9,952 bases of DNA, from NCBI GenBank assembly GCA_951800675.1, contig CATOKC010000116.1:1-9952 (forward strand), in the 5' to 3' direction. Under the pieces are notes generated by a model. That model saw nothing but the letters and a program-made list of their open reading frames with translations, did no database searches and was not told the DNA's origin. Positions 1 to 6,359 of this stretch are shown one piece after another (position 1 is the first letter of the stretch; every line of letters begins with the position of its first letter). Source of the stretch: an uncultured Oscillibacter sp. (GTDB lineage Bacteria > Bacillota_A > Clostridia > Oscillospirales > Oscillospiraceae). The position numbers were made by a program, and so were the translations under genes.

Positions 1-337
1 CCTCGTCCTGGATCATCTGTTGGGCGGTGGCGATCTGCTGGGCGGCGTCGTTGTTGTTGTAGAAGGTGGCTTTATAGCCGTTCTCTTCCGTGAAGGTTGC
101 CCGCATGGCCGCGTCGTTCGCGGTCCGGTAGCCGGATTCGTTGGGGTCGTTGTTGATGACGCCCACGGAAATCAGCTCCCCGCTGGTATCGGTGGGCTGC
201 TCCGCGTCAGAGCCGGTGTCCGCTGGGGCGGAGCTGCCGCTGTCGGCGGGAGCGGCAGCTCCGCCGGTCTTGCCGCCGCAGGCGGCCAGAGCCAGGACCA
301 TGCACAGGGTCAGCATGAGACAAAAGACTTTCTTCAT
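1..337 (-). CDS. Sugar ABC transporter substrate-binding lipoprotein, N-terminal part (3' end beyond the window)
   Basis: Only the first 112 codons are visible. The start at 337 has the ribosome site TGAGGAA just upstream. The protein opens with a lipoprotein signal peptide: MKK, a hydrophobic stretch, then the lipobox L-A-A-C with the lipidated cysteine at residue 20. A low-complexity linker rich in Gly, Ala, Ser, Pro and Asp (about 21-53) precedes the mature fold, which begins near residue 55 with the beta strand LISVGVINN and continues into a helix containing ENGY, as in the ribose/galactose-type periplasmic-binding family (Peripla_BP_4). The protein should sit on the outer membrane face and deliver a sugar to an ABC permease, whose genes would be expected further left. 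The segment around residues 56-90 resembles the YtfQ-like protein encoded at 1953-2945, so the two may bind related sugars. The ligand is not determinable from this fragment. Family call is confident; the transport role is inferred. Confidence 0.88.
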   Translation of the reverse strand, partial: MKKVFCLMLTLCMVLALAACGGKTGGAAAPADSGSSAPADTGSDAEQPTDTSGELISVGVINNDPNESGYRTANDAAMRATFTEENGYKATFYNNNDAAQQIATAQQMIQDE

Positions 338-400
338 GATCAATTCCTCACTTTCAGATTTTGGGTTTGCCGCTGGAGGCCATCCGGCTTCCATAGCTGC

Positions 401-429
401 ATTAAAAACGATTCCCTTCTTAAAGTCAA
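401..429 (-). promoter_or_regulatory. Sigma-A-type promoter of the sugar-binding lipoprotein gene
   Basis: Read on the minus strand, TTGACT (424-429) is followed by a 17-bp spacer and TTTAAT (401-406). The predicted transcription start is near 394, giving a leader of about 57 nt before the ATG at 337. The fit to the consensus is good (5/6 and 4/6 with ideal spacing). AT-rich sequence immediately upstream holds possible activator sites. Confidence 0.7.
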
Positions 430-472
430 TACATTTCTGGTCATTCTATCTATTTTTGTATGAGTAAATAGG

Positions 473-511
473 ACAAATTTTAGTCATAATCACATATAAT
501 GGTACAAATTT
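473..511. repeat. Two direct copies of ACAAATTT, 31 bp apart, upstream of the lipoprotein promoter
   Basis: ACAAATTT occurs at 473-480 and again at 504-511. A GG lies directly before the first copy and one base further from the second. The spacing of 31 bp is close to three helical turns, so both copies face the same side of the DNA. They lie about 83 and 113 bp upstream of the predicted start of the minus-strand lipoprotein transcript. The position and phasing suit an AraC/YesN-type activator, but the local sequence is AT-rich and the repeat is short, so chance is possible. Confidence 0.35.
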
Positions 512-658
512 GGCTGTAAACAAAACAACAATTTCAATCTAAGTTGAATATATTACGATTTGTTCTCCCTTTTTGTTGGTTCTTTTCCGATTTTCCAGAG
601 CGGAGGCCGATTTTTTCTCTCCAGCAGATTGCCCAACAAGTGAAAAACGGTTGATTTC

Positions 659-788
659 TTTTGGGCAAAAGGCGAAAAATTACGCCTGCTGAACCGGAGG
701 TCTCCAAACCGGAGCAGGCGCAATTTGTGTTTTCTTTTGAGCAAACCGACAAAGTTCCAAAACGCGCCAACCTTTATTTTGGTCAAAT
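659..788. promoter_or_regulatory. Three TTTG-NN-CAAA palindromes, candidate operators for the AraR-like repressor
   Basis: TTTTGGGCAAAA (659-670), TTTTGAGCAAA (735-745) and TTTTGGTCAAA (777-787) share the symmetrical core TTTG-NN-CAAA. The centres of the second and third are 42 bp apart, about four helical turns, and the third lies just upstream of the extended -10 of araR. Bacillus subtilis AraR is known to bind cooperatively to paired in-phase operators. The core here differs from the B. subtilis operator (ATTTGTACGTACAAAT), so assignment to AraR is an inference. Confidence 0.4.
677..726. repeat. Long inverted repeat (hairpin) in the araR upstream region
   Basis: CGCCTGCT (683-690) pairs with AGCAGGCG (713-720). 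After one A/C mismatch the stem extends through AAATT (677-681) with AATTT (722-726). The 22-nt loop contains two copies of ACCGGAG (693-699 and 708-714). Read on the minus strand the stem is followed by a short T run, as in an intrinsic terminator, but no gene is known to end there. Confidence 0.5.
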
Positions 789-801
789 TACCACTCGCTT
801 T

Positions 802-810
802 TGATATAAT
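802..810 (+). promoter_or_regulatory. Extended -10 promoter of araR
   Basis: TGATATAAT (802-810) is a perfect -10 hexamer with the TGn extension. There is no good -35: the nearest candidates, TTGGTC (779-784) and GGTCAA (781-786), have spacers of 20 and 18 bp. Transcription would start near 817, leaving a leader of about 30 nt. The inverted repeat CGCTTT-N10-AAAGCG (796-801 and 812-817) straddles the -10, so a repressor bound there would block the promoter. Confidence 0.65.
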
Positions 811-848
811 GAAAGCGTCAACGAGCGAAAGGGGGCGGAGGCATGGCG

Positions 849-1910
849 ATGAAATACCATCTGCTGGCAGACCGGCTTCGGGAGGAGCTGGCCCGGAACA
901 GCGGACAGTCCGGGTATAAGCTGCCCACCGAGCAGGAGCTGAGCCGCCAATACCGCCTGAGCCGTCAGACGGTCCGCCACGCTCTGTCCCTTTTGGAGGA
1001 GGAGGGGCTGATTCACCGGCGGCAGGGCAGCGGGTCCTATGCCACCGGGCTGCTGCCGGGGGCGGCCCCCCGCCAGATCGCCGTGGTGACCTCTTTCCTG
1101 GACGATTACATTTTCCCCGCCATCCTTCACGACGCCGCCGATGTTTTCTCCCGCCAGGGCTATTCCACCGCCGTCTATGCCACTGAAAACCAGGTCAGCA
1201 TGGAGCGGGAGATTCTTCTCCGGTTGCTGGAGGAGCCGGTGGGCGGCCTTTTAGTGGAGGGCTCCAAAACCGCTCTGCCCACGCCCAACGCCGACCTCTA
1301 CCAGCGTCTTTTCCAGACGGGCACGCCCATCGTCTTTCTCCATGGCGCTTACGCCGGATTAGACCGGGTTCCCTGTGTGGCGGACGACAATTACGGCGGC
1401 GGCTATCAGCTCGCCCGCTACCTGGCGGGCCAGGGGCACCGGGAAATCGCCGGGATTTTCAAAAGCGACGACGTACAGGGCCCCCAGCGCTACCATGGGG
1501 CCGTCTCCGCCCTTCGGGACGCGGGGCTGTCCATCCGGGACGGGCGCTTCGCCTGGTACGATACGGAGGACCGCCGCCATCTCTTGGAAAACCGGGACAG
1601 ACGGCTGCTGGCGGACTTCCTGCAAAAGCGGCTGGAGGATGCTACGGCAGTGATCTGCTACAACGACGAGATCGCCTATCACCTGATTCAAGCCCTGCTG
1701 GAGGCGGGGCGCCGGGTGCCGGAGGAGGTGGCGGTTGTCAGCTTCGACAACAGCTACCTGAGTCAGCTGGGCCCCGTGCCCATCACCTCTCTCAGCCACC
1801 GCAGCCGCATGGGCCGGGTGGCGGCGGAGCAGATGATCGCGCTCCTGCAAGGGGAGGCAGCCCGCTCAAAATCCCTGGAGTGGGAGCTGATCAGTCGAAA
1901 CAGCGGATAA
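849..1910 (+). CDS. araR: AraR-like repressor (GntR-type DNA-binding domain fused to LacI/GalR-type sugar-binding domain)
   Basis: This is a 353-residue cytoplasmic transcriptional repressor with the AraR architecture. Residues 1-67 form a GntR winged helix-turn-helix (KLPTEQELSRQY, then SRQTVRHAL, ending in the wing RRQGSGSYAT). Residues 76-345 form a periplasmic-binding-like effector domain. Several blocks match Bacillus subtilis AraR from memory: DDYIFP at 85-90, GIFKSDDVQG at 202-211, CYNDEIA at 270-276 and VPEEVAVVSFD at 290-300. AraR represses arabinose uptake and catabolic genes and is released by L-arabinose. I chose the ATG at 849 because GGAGG (837-841) lies 7 nt before it; an in-frame ATG at 843 would nearly touch that site. 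The gene is divergent from a sugar-binding lipoprotein gene, a likely target, and ends at a shared terminator. The family is near certain; arabinose as effector is inferred and a related pentose is possible. Confidence 0.87.
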   Translation: MKYHLLADRLREELARNSGQSGYKLPTEQELSRQYRLSRQTVRHALSLLEEEGLIHRRQGSGSYATGLLPGAAPRQIAVVTSFLDDYIFPAILHDAADVFSRQGYSTAVYATENQVSMEREILLRLLEEPVGGLLVEGSKTALPTPNADLYQRLFQTGTPIVFLHGAYAGLDRVPCVADDNYGGGYQLARYLAGQGHREIAGIFKSDDVQGPQRYHGAVSALRDAGLSIRDGRFAWYDTEDRRHLLENRDRRLLADFLQKRLEDATAVICYNDEIAYHLIQALLEAGRRVPEEVAVVSFDNSYLSQLGPVPITSLSHRSRMGRVAAEQMIALLQGEAARSKSLEWELISRNSG

Positions 1911-1914
1911 ACAA

Positions 1915-1952
1915 AGGCCGGGACGGACTTGGCATCCGTTCCCGGCCTCTTT
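1915..1952. terminator. Bidirectional intrinsic terminator between convergent genes
   Basis: AGGCCGGGACGGA (1915-1927) pairs with TCCGTTCCCGGCCT (1935-1948), leaving one bulged base and a loop of about 7 nt. The plus side is followed by TCTTTTC, and the minus side by TTTGTTT. It begins five bases after the araR stop codon and ends beside the stop codon of the minus-strand binding-protein gene, so one hairpin can end both transcripts. Confidence 0.85.
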
Positions 1953-2945
1953 TCAATATTCCCGGCGCTCAATCAGGGCTTTCGTCAGGTCCTCCCTGAT
2001 GAAAACCCGCTCTTCCACATAGTGGTGCTTCTCCGGCGTCCTCCCGGCCTCCATCGCTTGGATAACCTCCGCCACCAGCGGTCCCAGCAGCGGGTTGCAC
2101 TCCACCACAAGAGAAATGTTCCCGTTTAAACACTCCGTCAGCGCCTCCCGGGTGGCGTCGAAGGTAATGATGTTCACCCCTTCCCGCCCGCAGCGATATC
2201 CTTGCTCCTCCAAAGCCTGGAGGGCCCCGAAGGCAATGTTGTCGTTTTCGCAGTACACAACATCCACACGCCGCTGCCCCGAAAAGCCAGAAAGATAGTC
2301 CGTCATGACCTCATAGGCTTTTGCCTGGGTGAAATCACCATCCAGCCGCGCCAGCAGTTCCCAATTGTCATGGGTCTCTATGGCCGCCTCCAGCGCCGCC
2401 GTCCGGCCAAGCTGCGCTGTGGACCCCAGTGTGCCCTGGATATGAATGATGCTCACGGCGTCTCCACTCTCCTGGAAACTGCGCTCCATCCAATCCGCGG
2501 CCAGCGTTCCTTCCCGCAGAAAGTCAGAGCCGATGTGGGCGGCGTAGAGGCTTTCGTCCGCTACATCCACCATGCGGTCCACCAAAATGACGGGGATACC
2601 GGCCTCCTTCGCCTCTTGAAGCGCGGAGTCCCATCCGCTTTCGCTAATTGGCATCAGGACAATATAGTCCACCTGCTGCTGGATGAACCTGCGGATGGCG
2701 GTAATCTGGTTCTCCTGCTTTTGCCGGGCGTCGTTGAACAGAAGATGGTAGCCGTTTTCCTCGGAAAACACCGCCTTCATGGACTCGGAGTTCGCCACCC
2801 GCCAGTCGGACTCCGCCCCCACCTGGGACATGCCAATCACAATCAGCTCCTCATTGGGCGAGTCCCCCGGAGCGCTTGTCCTGGCTCCGCAGGCGGAGCC
2901 GAAAGCGAGGCTCAGTATCAGCAGCGGCAGAAATATCCGTTTCAC
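1953..2945 (-). CDS. YtfQ-like sugar-binding lipoprotein, probable sensor component of a three-component system
   Basis: This 330-residue substrate-binding protein has a signal peptide ending in F-G-S-A-C with a probable lipidated Cys19; Gly at -3 of the lipobox is less usual. The mature part has the hallmarks of the YtfQ family, which binds galactofuranose in E. coli: SQVGAES (40-46), WR at 48-49, QKQENQ (75-80), SGW (103-105), VDRMVDV (122-128), CEND (232-235) and VECNPLLGP (281-289). No permease or ATPase gene adjoins it. Instead it is the last gene of an operon with a YesM-type kinase and a YesN-type regulator, so it probably binds an external sugar and presents it to the kinase, as XylFII does for LytS in the xylose system of Clostridium beijerinckii. 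The start is GTG at 2945, overlapping the kinase stop as GTGA, with AAGGAGG 10 nt upstream. Family call is strong; the sensing role and exact sugar are inferred. Confidence 0.88.
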   Translation of the reverse strand: MKRIFLPLLILSLAFGSACGARTSAPGDSPNEELIVIGMSQVGAESDWRVANSESMKAVFSEENGYHLLFNDARQKQENQITAIRRFIQQQVDYIVLMPISESGWDSALQEAKEAGIPVILVDRMVDVADESLYAAHIGSDFLREGTLAADWMERSFQESGDAVSIIHIQGTLGSTAQLGRTAALEAAIETHDNWELLARLDGDFTQAKAYEVMTDYLSGFSGQRRVDVVYCENDNIAFGALQALEEQGYRCGREGVNIITFDATREALTECLNGNISLVVECNPLLGPLVAEVIQAMEAGRTPEKHHYVEERVFIREDLTKALIERREY

Positions 2946-4360
2946 GGTTCGCTGTCCTCCTTTTCCCGGCAGGGGACCCGTACCGTTACGGTGGTCCCCA
3001 CACCCTCCCGGCTGGAAAGCGTCAATCCGTATGGCGGGCCGAACAGGAGACGCAGTCGCTCGTGGACGGTCACCAGGCCAAAGCCCACCCGCTCCCCGCT
3101 CTCAATGGCCCGGTTCAGCTCCTCCAGCCGCGCCGCGGTCATTCCCGCGCCGTCGTCGGTAATCTGTAGAAGCACGTCGGCCCCCTCCCCCCGGCTGGTA
3201 ATGTAAATGCAGCCCTTGCCCCGCTTGAGCTTGATGCCGTGGTACAGGGCATTCTCCACCAAGGGCTGGAGCGTCAGCTTGGGAAGCCGGGTCTCCCGCA
3301 GAGCGGGGTCAATCTGGATGGTGTAATCCAAAATGTCCTTATACCGGGCCTGCTGGATTTGGAGGTAGCTGCGGACATGCTCCTCCTCCTTCCCCAGAGA
3401 GATCACGTCCTCCCCCCGGCTGAGGGAATGGCGGAAGAAGCTGGACAGGTTGGAGACCATCTCCACCGCCGCCTGGGGCCGGTCCGCCTCGATGAGCCAA
3501 ATGATGGTATCCATGGTGTTGTACAAGAAGTGGGGATTGACCTGCGCCTGCAGCAGCGCCAGCTCCGCCTTGCGGAGGCTGGTCTGCTTCTGGGTAATCT
3601 CCTGAATCTGGGCGTTGAGCCGGGCAATCATCTGCTCCATGCCCTCGCTGAGGGTGCGAAGCTCATAGGTTTCCGAGCGGACCGGCTCCCGGACCGTCAG
3701 GTCTCCGCCGATGACATCCTCCGCCCGGCGGCTCAGGTCCACCACCGGCTGGGTGACGGAACGGCTCAGCCGGACGCTGTAGCGGACCAGCAGCAAACTC
3801 AGGCCCCCGGACAAAACCAGCACCAGGAGGATTTCCGTCGCCACCTGCCGAGAGATTTGCTGCTGCAACAGGTTCAGCTGGACAGACTCGCAGTAGAGAT
3901 AGTTGTACATGTACTCTTGAATCATGGCGGTAAGGACGTATACGTTGTTCTCCAGCTGCATCTGCCGGTCGTCATAGTTTCGGGTCTGCTCAATCTGGTA
4001 AATCTTCTCCTCCAGATTCTCGCACAGGTCCAGCACACTGGTAACGGCCCGGAGACTGTCCTTCTGGCTGGTGCTGTCCAATAGATTTTTCGCCAGGGCC
4101 TGGGCCGCCTGGACCTCCTGGATGGGAAGGCCCTCAGAATACCGGCTCTCAATGACGTAATAATACATTTTAAGGTCGATATTCTCTTTAAAGTCCTGGT
4201 TGAATTCCGAAGCGGTGGTCACATTGTAGAGGAGGTTTTTATACTGGCTGTTGTACGCCAGCACCAGCGCCAGCGTCACCGCCAGAACCGCCGCCATGAA
4301 GCCGCCGGAGGCCACCACCATGCGGCGCATCCGGCTCTGAATGGAATCCGGGCGGTTCAT
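2942..4360 (-). CDS. YesM/LytS-type sensor histidine kinase
   Basis: This 472-residue membrane kinase has one transmembrane segment at about 14-36, an extracytoplasmic region of about 135 residues, a second segment at about 173-193, and a HAMP linker at about 194-246. The His_kinase domain (PF06580) follows, with phosphoacceptor His277 in VNPHFLYN, then an HATPase domain with the N-box Asn370 in QPLVENALYHGIK, the G1 motif DDGAGM (402-407), and GFGLVTVHERL (426-436). The external region is mainly helical, with several Gln/Leu-rich stretches and no recognised ligand pocket, which fits indirect sensing through the binding protein of the next gene. It should phosphorylate the AraC-type regulator encoded just upstream. 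It overlaps the regulator gene by ATGA, and its ribosome site GGAGGAGGGA lies within the regulator's last codons, implying coupled translation. Family and catalytic competence are clear; the signal is inferred. Confidence 0.93.
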   Translation of the reverse strand: MNRPDSIQSRMRRMVVASGGFMAAVLAVTLALVLAYNSQYKNLLYNVTTASEFNQDFKENIDLKMYYYVIESRYSEGLPIQEVQAAQALAKNLLDSTSQKDSLRAVTSVLDLCENLEEKIYQIEQTRNYDDRQMQLENNVYVLTAMIQEYMYNYLYCESVQLNLLQQQISRQVATEILLVLVLSGGLSLLLVRYSVRLSRSVTQPVVDLSRRAEDVIGGDLTVREPVRSETYELRTLSEGMEQMIARLNAQIQEITQKQTSLRKAELALLQAQVNPHFLYNTMDTIIWLIEADRPQAAVEMVSNLSSFFRHSLSRGEDVISLGKEEEHVRSYLQIQQARYKDILDYTIQIDPALRETRLPKLTLQPLVENALYHGIKLKRGKGCIYITSRGEGADVLLQITDDGAGMTAARLEELNRAIESGERVGFGLVTVHERLRLLFGPPYGLTLSSREGVGTTVTVRVPCREKEDSEP

Positions 4361-5982
4361 GGGCGCTTCCCTCCTCCCCGGTAATCCCGGGGCGTACAGC
4401 CCTGGGTTTTTTTAAATAGGAAGCTGAAATAATGAGGGTCCTTATATCCCACCGCCGCCGCCACCTCGCCGGAGCGTTTGTCCGTCGCGCGAAGCAGCTC
4501 CTTTGCCCGGTCCATCCGTTTTCCGGTGACGTATTCGGTAAAGGTCGCTCCGATCTCCTGGCTGAACACCGCCGAGAGGTAGTTGGCGGAGATGTTCACC
4601 TCACGGGCCACCTGATTCAAGGAGAGGGAATCCTCGGTGTAATGACGGTCAATATAGGCCACCGCCTGCTTTAATAGACTTCTGCACTGACTGCTGGACG
4701 CCTGATCCCGCAGCTCCACCATCCGCAGCAAAATGGCGGAAAAGTATCGCTTCAAGTCCGCCGCCGTCACATTCCGTCCCACCAGGTCCAAGCAGGAAAG
4801 CGGGGCAAACGCCTCCGGCTGGCTCACTCCCAAGGTGCCGACAAAGCGGGCCGCCGTGAAGCGGAGCTCCAGCATGAGGTATTGGCAAAAGGGCTTGGAG
4901 GACAGGGCGACTTCCACGCTGTGCATGTATTCGTCTGTAAAGCTGGGGATTTCCTGGGCGCTGGCGCTCTGCATCACGCCAAGGAGGATTGCCGGGTCCA
5001 CCTTCCCGGCGTCCAGCTGGTCCAAGTGGCTGTTTCCGCTGCCGGTTCCGGTGAGGAAGCTGACGGTATCCGCCGTCAGCACATGCTGCTGGGGCAGAAT
5101 GTGCCGGTAGGCCCAGAGGCGGGAAACCTCCTCAAAGCAGGCGGGCAGAGTGCTGAGACGCTGGGTGGGGCGGCCCACCGCCACATACCAGCTCTGCTCC
5201 GGGGCGTGGGCCGCATACTGCACCCGAACGGTGTCCACACAGCGGCGGGCCAGCTCCTCCATCTGGGCGGTCTCCCCTTTGAAAAGCACGGCGTAGGTAG
5301 TCAGGTTCCAGCGAAGGAGGATGTACTCCGGATATTTCAAAAAATGCTCCAGAAGAGCATCCCGCAGACGGGCCCCCGGCTCTGAATAGGCTTCCGCCGA
5401 GGCGGAGGGCTCCGGCAAAACGGAGAAGAAGGCCAGCGCGTAGCACTGGGCCCGAAGATCGATGTCCAGCTTTGCCGCGGACTCGTAAATCTCCTGGACC
5501 GAGAGCTGGCCCGCCACCATTCGCTCGAAAAACACACGGCGGGTGTACTGCTCGTACTCCTCCGCCTCCCGATGGAACTGGGCCAGATAGCTCCGGTTGG
5601 CCCGCTCGCCCTTAATCTTCTCCTTCAGCTCCTCCAGCACGTCCAGAAGGGCTTTTTTGGTAATGGGCTTCAAAAGGTAGCGGTCCACCCCGATGCTGAT
5701 GGCCTGACGGGCATACTCGAAGTCGTCATAGCCGGAGATGATGATAATTTTCATCTCCGGGAACTCCCGGCTCACCAGCTCGCTGAGGGCCAGACCATCC
5801 ATGAAGGGCATACGGATGTCGGTAATCAATACGTCCGGCTTCACCTGGCGGATGAGGGGCAGGGCCATCTCCCCGTCTCCGGCCTCCCCGGCGAAGGAGT
5901 AGCCGTATTGGGCCCAGGGAACCGTGTCCCGCAGGGTCTCCCGGATGACGCTTTCGTCCTCAACCAAAAATACGCGCAGCAT
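4357..5982 (-). CDS. YesN-type response regulator (receiver plus AraC-family DNA-binding domain)
   Basis: This 541-residue regulator has an N-terminal receiver with the acidic pair Glu8/Asp9, phosphoacceptor Asp55 in ITDIRMP, Ser83 in IISGY and Lys105 in LLKP. A long central region (about 120-430) without a recognised fold is typical of YesN proteins. The C-terminal part (about 446-541) is an AraC-type double helix-turn-helix, with LNQVAREVNISANYLSAVF and, near the end, VGYKDPHYFSFLFKK before the final TPRDYR. It is the probable DNA-binding output of the kinase at 2942-4360, likely activating sugar-transport genes such as the lipoprotein gene at 1-337. The ATG at 5982 is preferred because GGAGGAGGGAG precedes it and the receiver fold starts immediately. 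An in-frame ATG at 6063 would lie upstream of the likely promoter and add a charged 27-residue tail unlike the family. It is the first gene of a three-gene overlapping operon. Confidence 0.93.
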   Translation of the reverse strand: MLRVFLVEDESVIRETLRDTVPWAQYGYSFAGEAGDGEMALPLIRQVKPDVLITDIRMPFMDGLALSELVSREFPEMKIIIISGYDDFEYARQAISIGVDRYLLKPITKKALLDVLEELKEKIKGERANRSYLAQFHREAEEYEQYTRRVFFERMVAGQLSVQEIYESAAKLDIDLRAQCYALAFFSVLPEPSASAEAYSEPGARLRDALLEHFLKYPEYILLRWNLTTYAVLFKGETAQMEELARRCVDTVRVQYAAHAPEQSWYVAVGRPTQRLSTLPACFEEVSRLWAYRHILPQQHVLTADTVSFLTGTGSGNSHLDQLDAGKVDPAILLGVMQSASAQEIPSFTDEYMHSVEVALSSKPFCQYLMLELRFTAARFVGTLGVSQPEAFAPLSCLDLVGRNVTAADLKRYFSAILLRMVELRDQASSSQCRSLLKQAVAYIDRHYTEDSLSLNQVAREVNISANYLSAVFSQEIGATFTEYVTGKRMDRAKELLRATDKRSGEVAAAVGYKDPHYFSFLFKKTQGCTPRDYRGGGKRP

Positions 5983-6033
5983 GATGCTCCCTCCTCCGCG
6001 CTGCCGCTCTTTGCGGTTTCGTTCGTTTTGTTT

Positions 6034-6042
6034 AGAATAGCA
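6034..6042 (-). promoter_or_regulatory. Probable extended -10 promoter of the regulator-kinase-binding protein operon
   Basis: On the minus strand TGCTATTCT (6042 to 6034) is an extended -10. The best -35-like sequence, TTGTGG (6060-6065), has a 20-bp spacer, so the promoter is probably weak or dependent on an activator. Transcription would begin near 6027, giving a leader of about 45 nt that contains a small CCGC/GCGG hairpin (6004-6016) upstream of the ribosome site. Confidence 0.45.
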
Positions 6043-6278
6043 TAATCCGCCGTAAAATTCCACAAAAGATTTTCCAACGGCAATGAAGCACCGGCGCCGC
6101 TACTCTCCGGTTTTCTCCCCGACATCGGCCCGGATATCGCCATACTGATACTTGAAAAAGAGCGTCTTGCCTCCTTAGTGCCGAAGGAGGTGCCACAGGA
6201 GCGCCCGGCGTGGGCAGCCCCATTATCCAAGGACTGGAAACAGCGGCAAAATCCGGCTTTCCACTCCAAAATACAGGC

Positions 6279-6307
6279 TTGATTTTCTGGCAGGTTTCCT
6301 TTAGAAT
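6279..6307 (+). promoter_or_regulatory. Sigma-A-type promoter of the phosphorelay operon
   Basis: TTGATT (6279-6284), a 17-bp spacer and TAGAAT (6302-6307) match the consensus well. The predicted start is near 6314, about 46 nt before the ATG at 6360. The leader would begin almost at once with a hairpin, GGG-A-CGGT (6317-6324) pairing with ACCG-CCC (6328-6334), with one bulged A. The ribosome site AGGGAGG (6346-6352) follows. Confidence 0.7.
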
Positions 6308-6359
6308 GGGCCTCGTGGGACGGTAAAACCGCCCAGCAGCAAAACAGGGAGGCAGACAT

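Larger units (their letters stand above)
338..848. other. Divergent intergenic region between the binding-protein gene and araR
   Basis: This 511-bp stretch has no credible gene. It is clearly more AT-rich than the flanking genes, especially 430-600. It contains the minus-strand promoter at 401-429, the ACAAATTT direct repeats, an 8-bp inverted repeat TTGCCCAA/TTGGGCAA (629-636 and 661-668), a longer GC hairpin (677-726), three TTTG-NN-CAAA palindromes and the araR promoter at 802-810. The region is long for a simple divergent promoter pair, suggesting several regulators act here. Confidence 0.7.
5983..6359. other. Divergent intergenic region between the two signalling operons
   Basis: This 377-bp stretch contains one promoter for each operon near its ends (6034-6042 minus, 6279-6307 plus). 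Between them, about 6066-6278 holds no gene I can support and no riboswitch motif I recognise. One inverted repeat is visible, CCTCCTT (6170-6176) with AAGGAGG (6184-6190) around a 7-nt loop, extended by two G-U pairs if transcribed. It lacks a clean T tract on either side, so I do not call it a terminator. Confidence 0.6.

Noticed and set aside
20..467. Plus-strand open frames over the left-hand lipoprotein gene
   Set aside because: The opposite strand encodes a signal peptide with lipobox and a sugar-binding fold, with promoter and ribosome site; the plus frames are shadows.
843..848. ATG at 843 as the araR start
   Set aside because: It is one base from the GGAGG ribosome site; the in-frame ATG at 849 has 7-nt spacing and gives the usual N-terminus.
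2202..3206. Long plus-strand open frame opposite the YtfQ-like and kinase genes
   Set aside because: It is antisense to two genes with clear family motifs, has no ribosome site, and its composition is that of a GC-rich shadow frame.
3239..4084. Plus-strand open frame opposite the histidine kinase
   Set aside because: Antisense shadow of the kinase coding sequence with no recognisable domain or start signal.
5983..6063. Upstream ATG at 6063 giving a 27-residue extension of the YesN-type regulator
   Set aside because: The extension is charged and unlike the family, the likely promoter lies downstream of that ATG, and the ATG at 5982 has a strong ribosome site and begins the receiver fold directly.
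6083..6148. Tiny plus-strand frame of 21 codons in the divergent intergenic region
   Set aside because: It has no ribosome site, no promoter of its own and unremarkable composition.
6170..6190. CCTCCTT/AAGGAGG hairpin as an intrinsic terminator
   Set aside because: No gene ends nearby and no clean T tract follows on either strand.
6066..6278. Possible riboswitch or structured RNA leader
   Set aside because: Both predicted transcription starts lie outside this segment, and I find none of the conserved cores of riboswitches I know.
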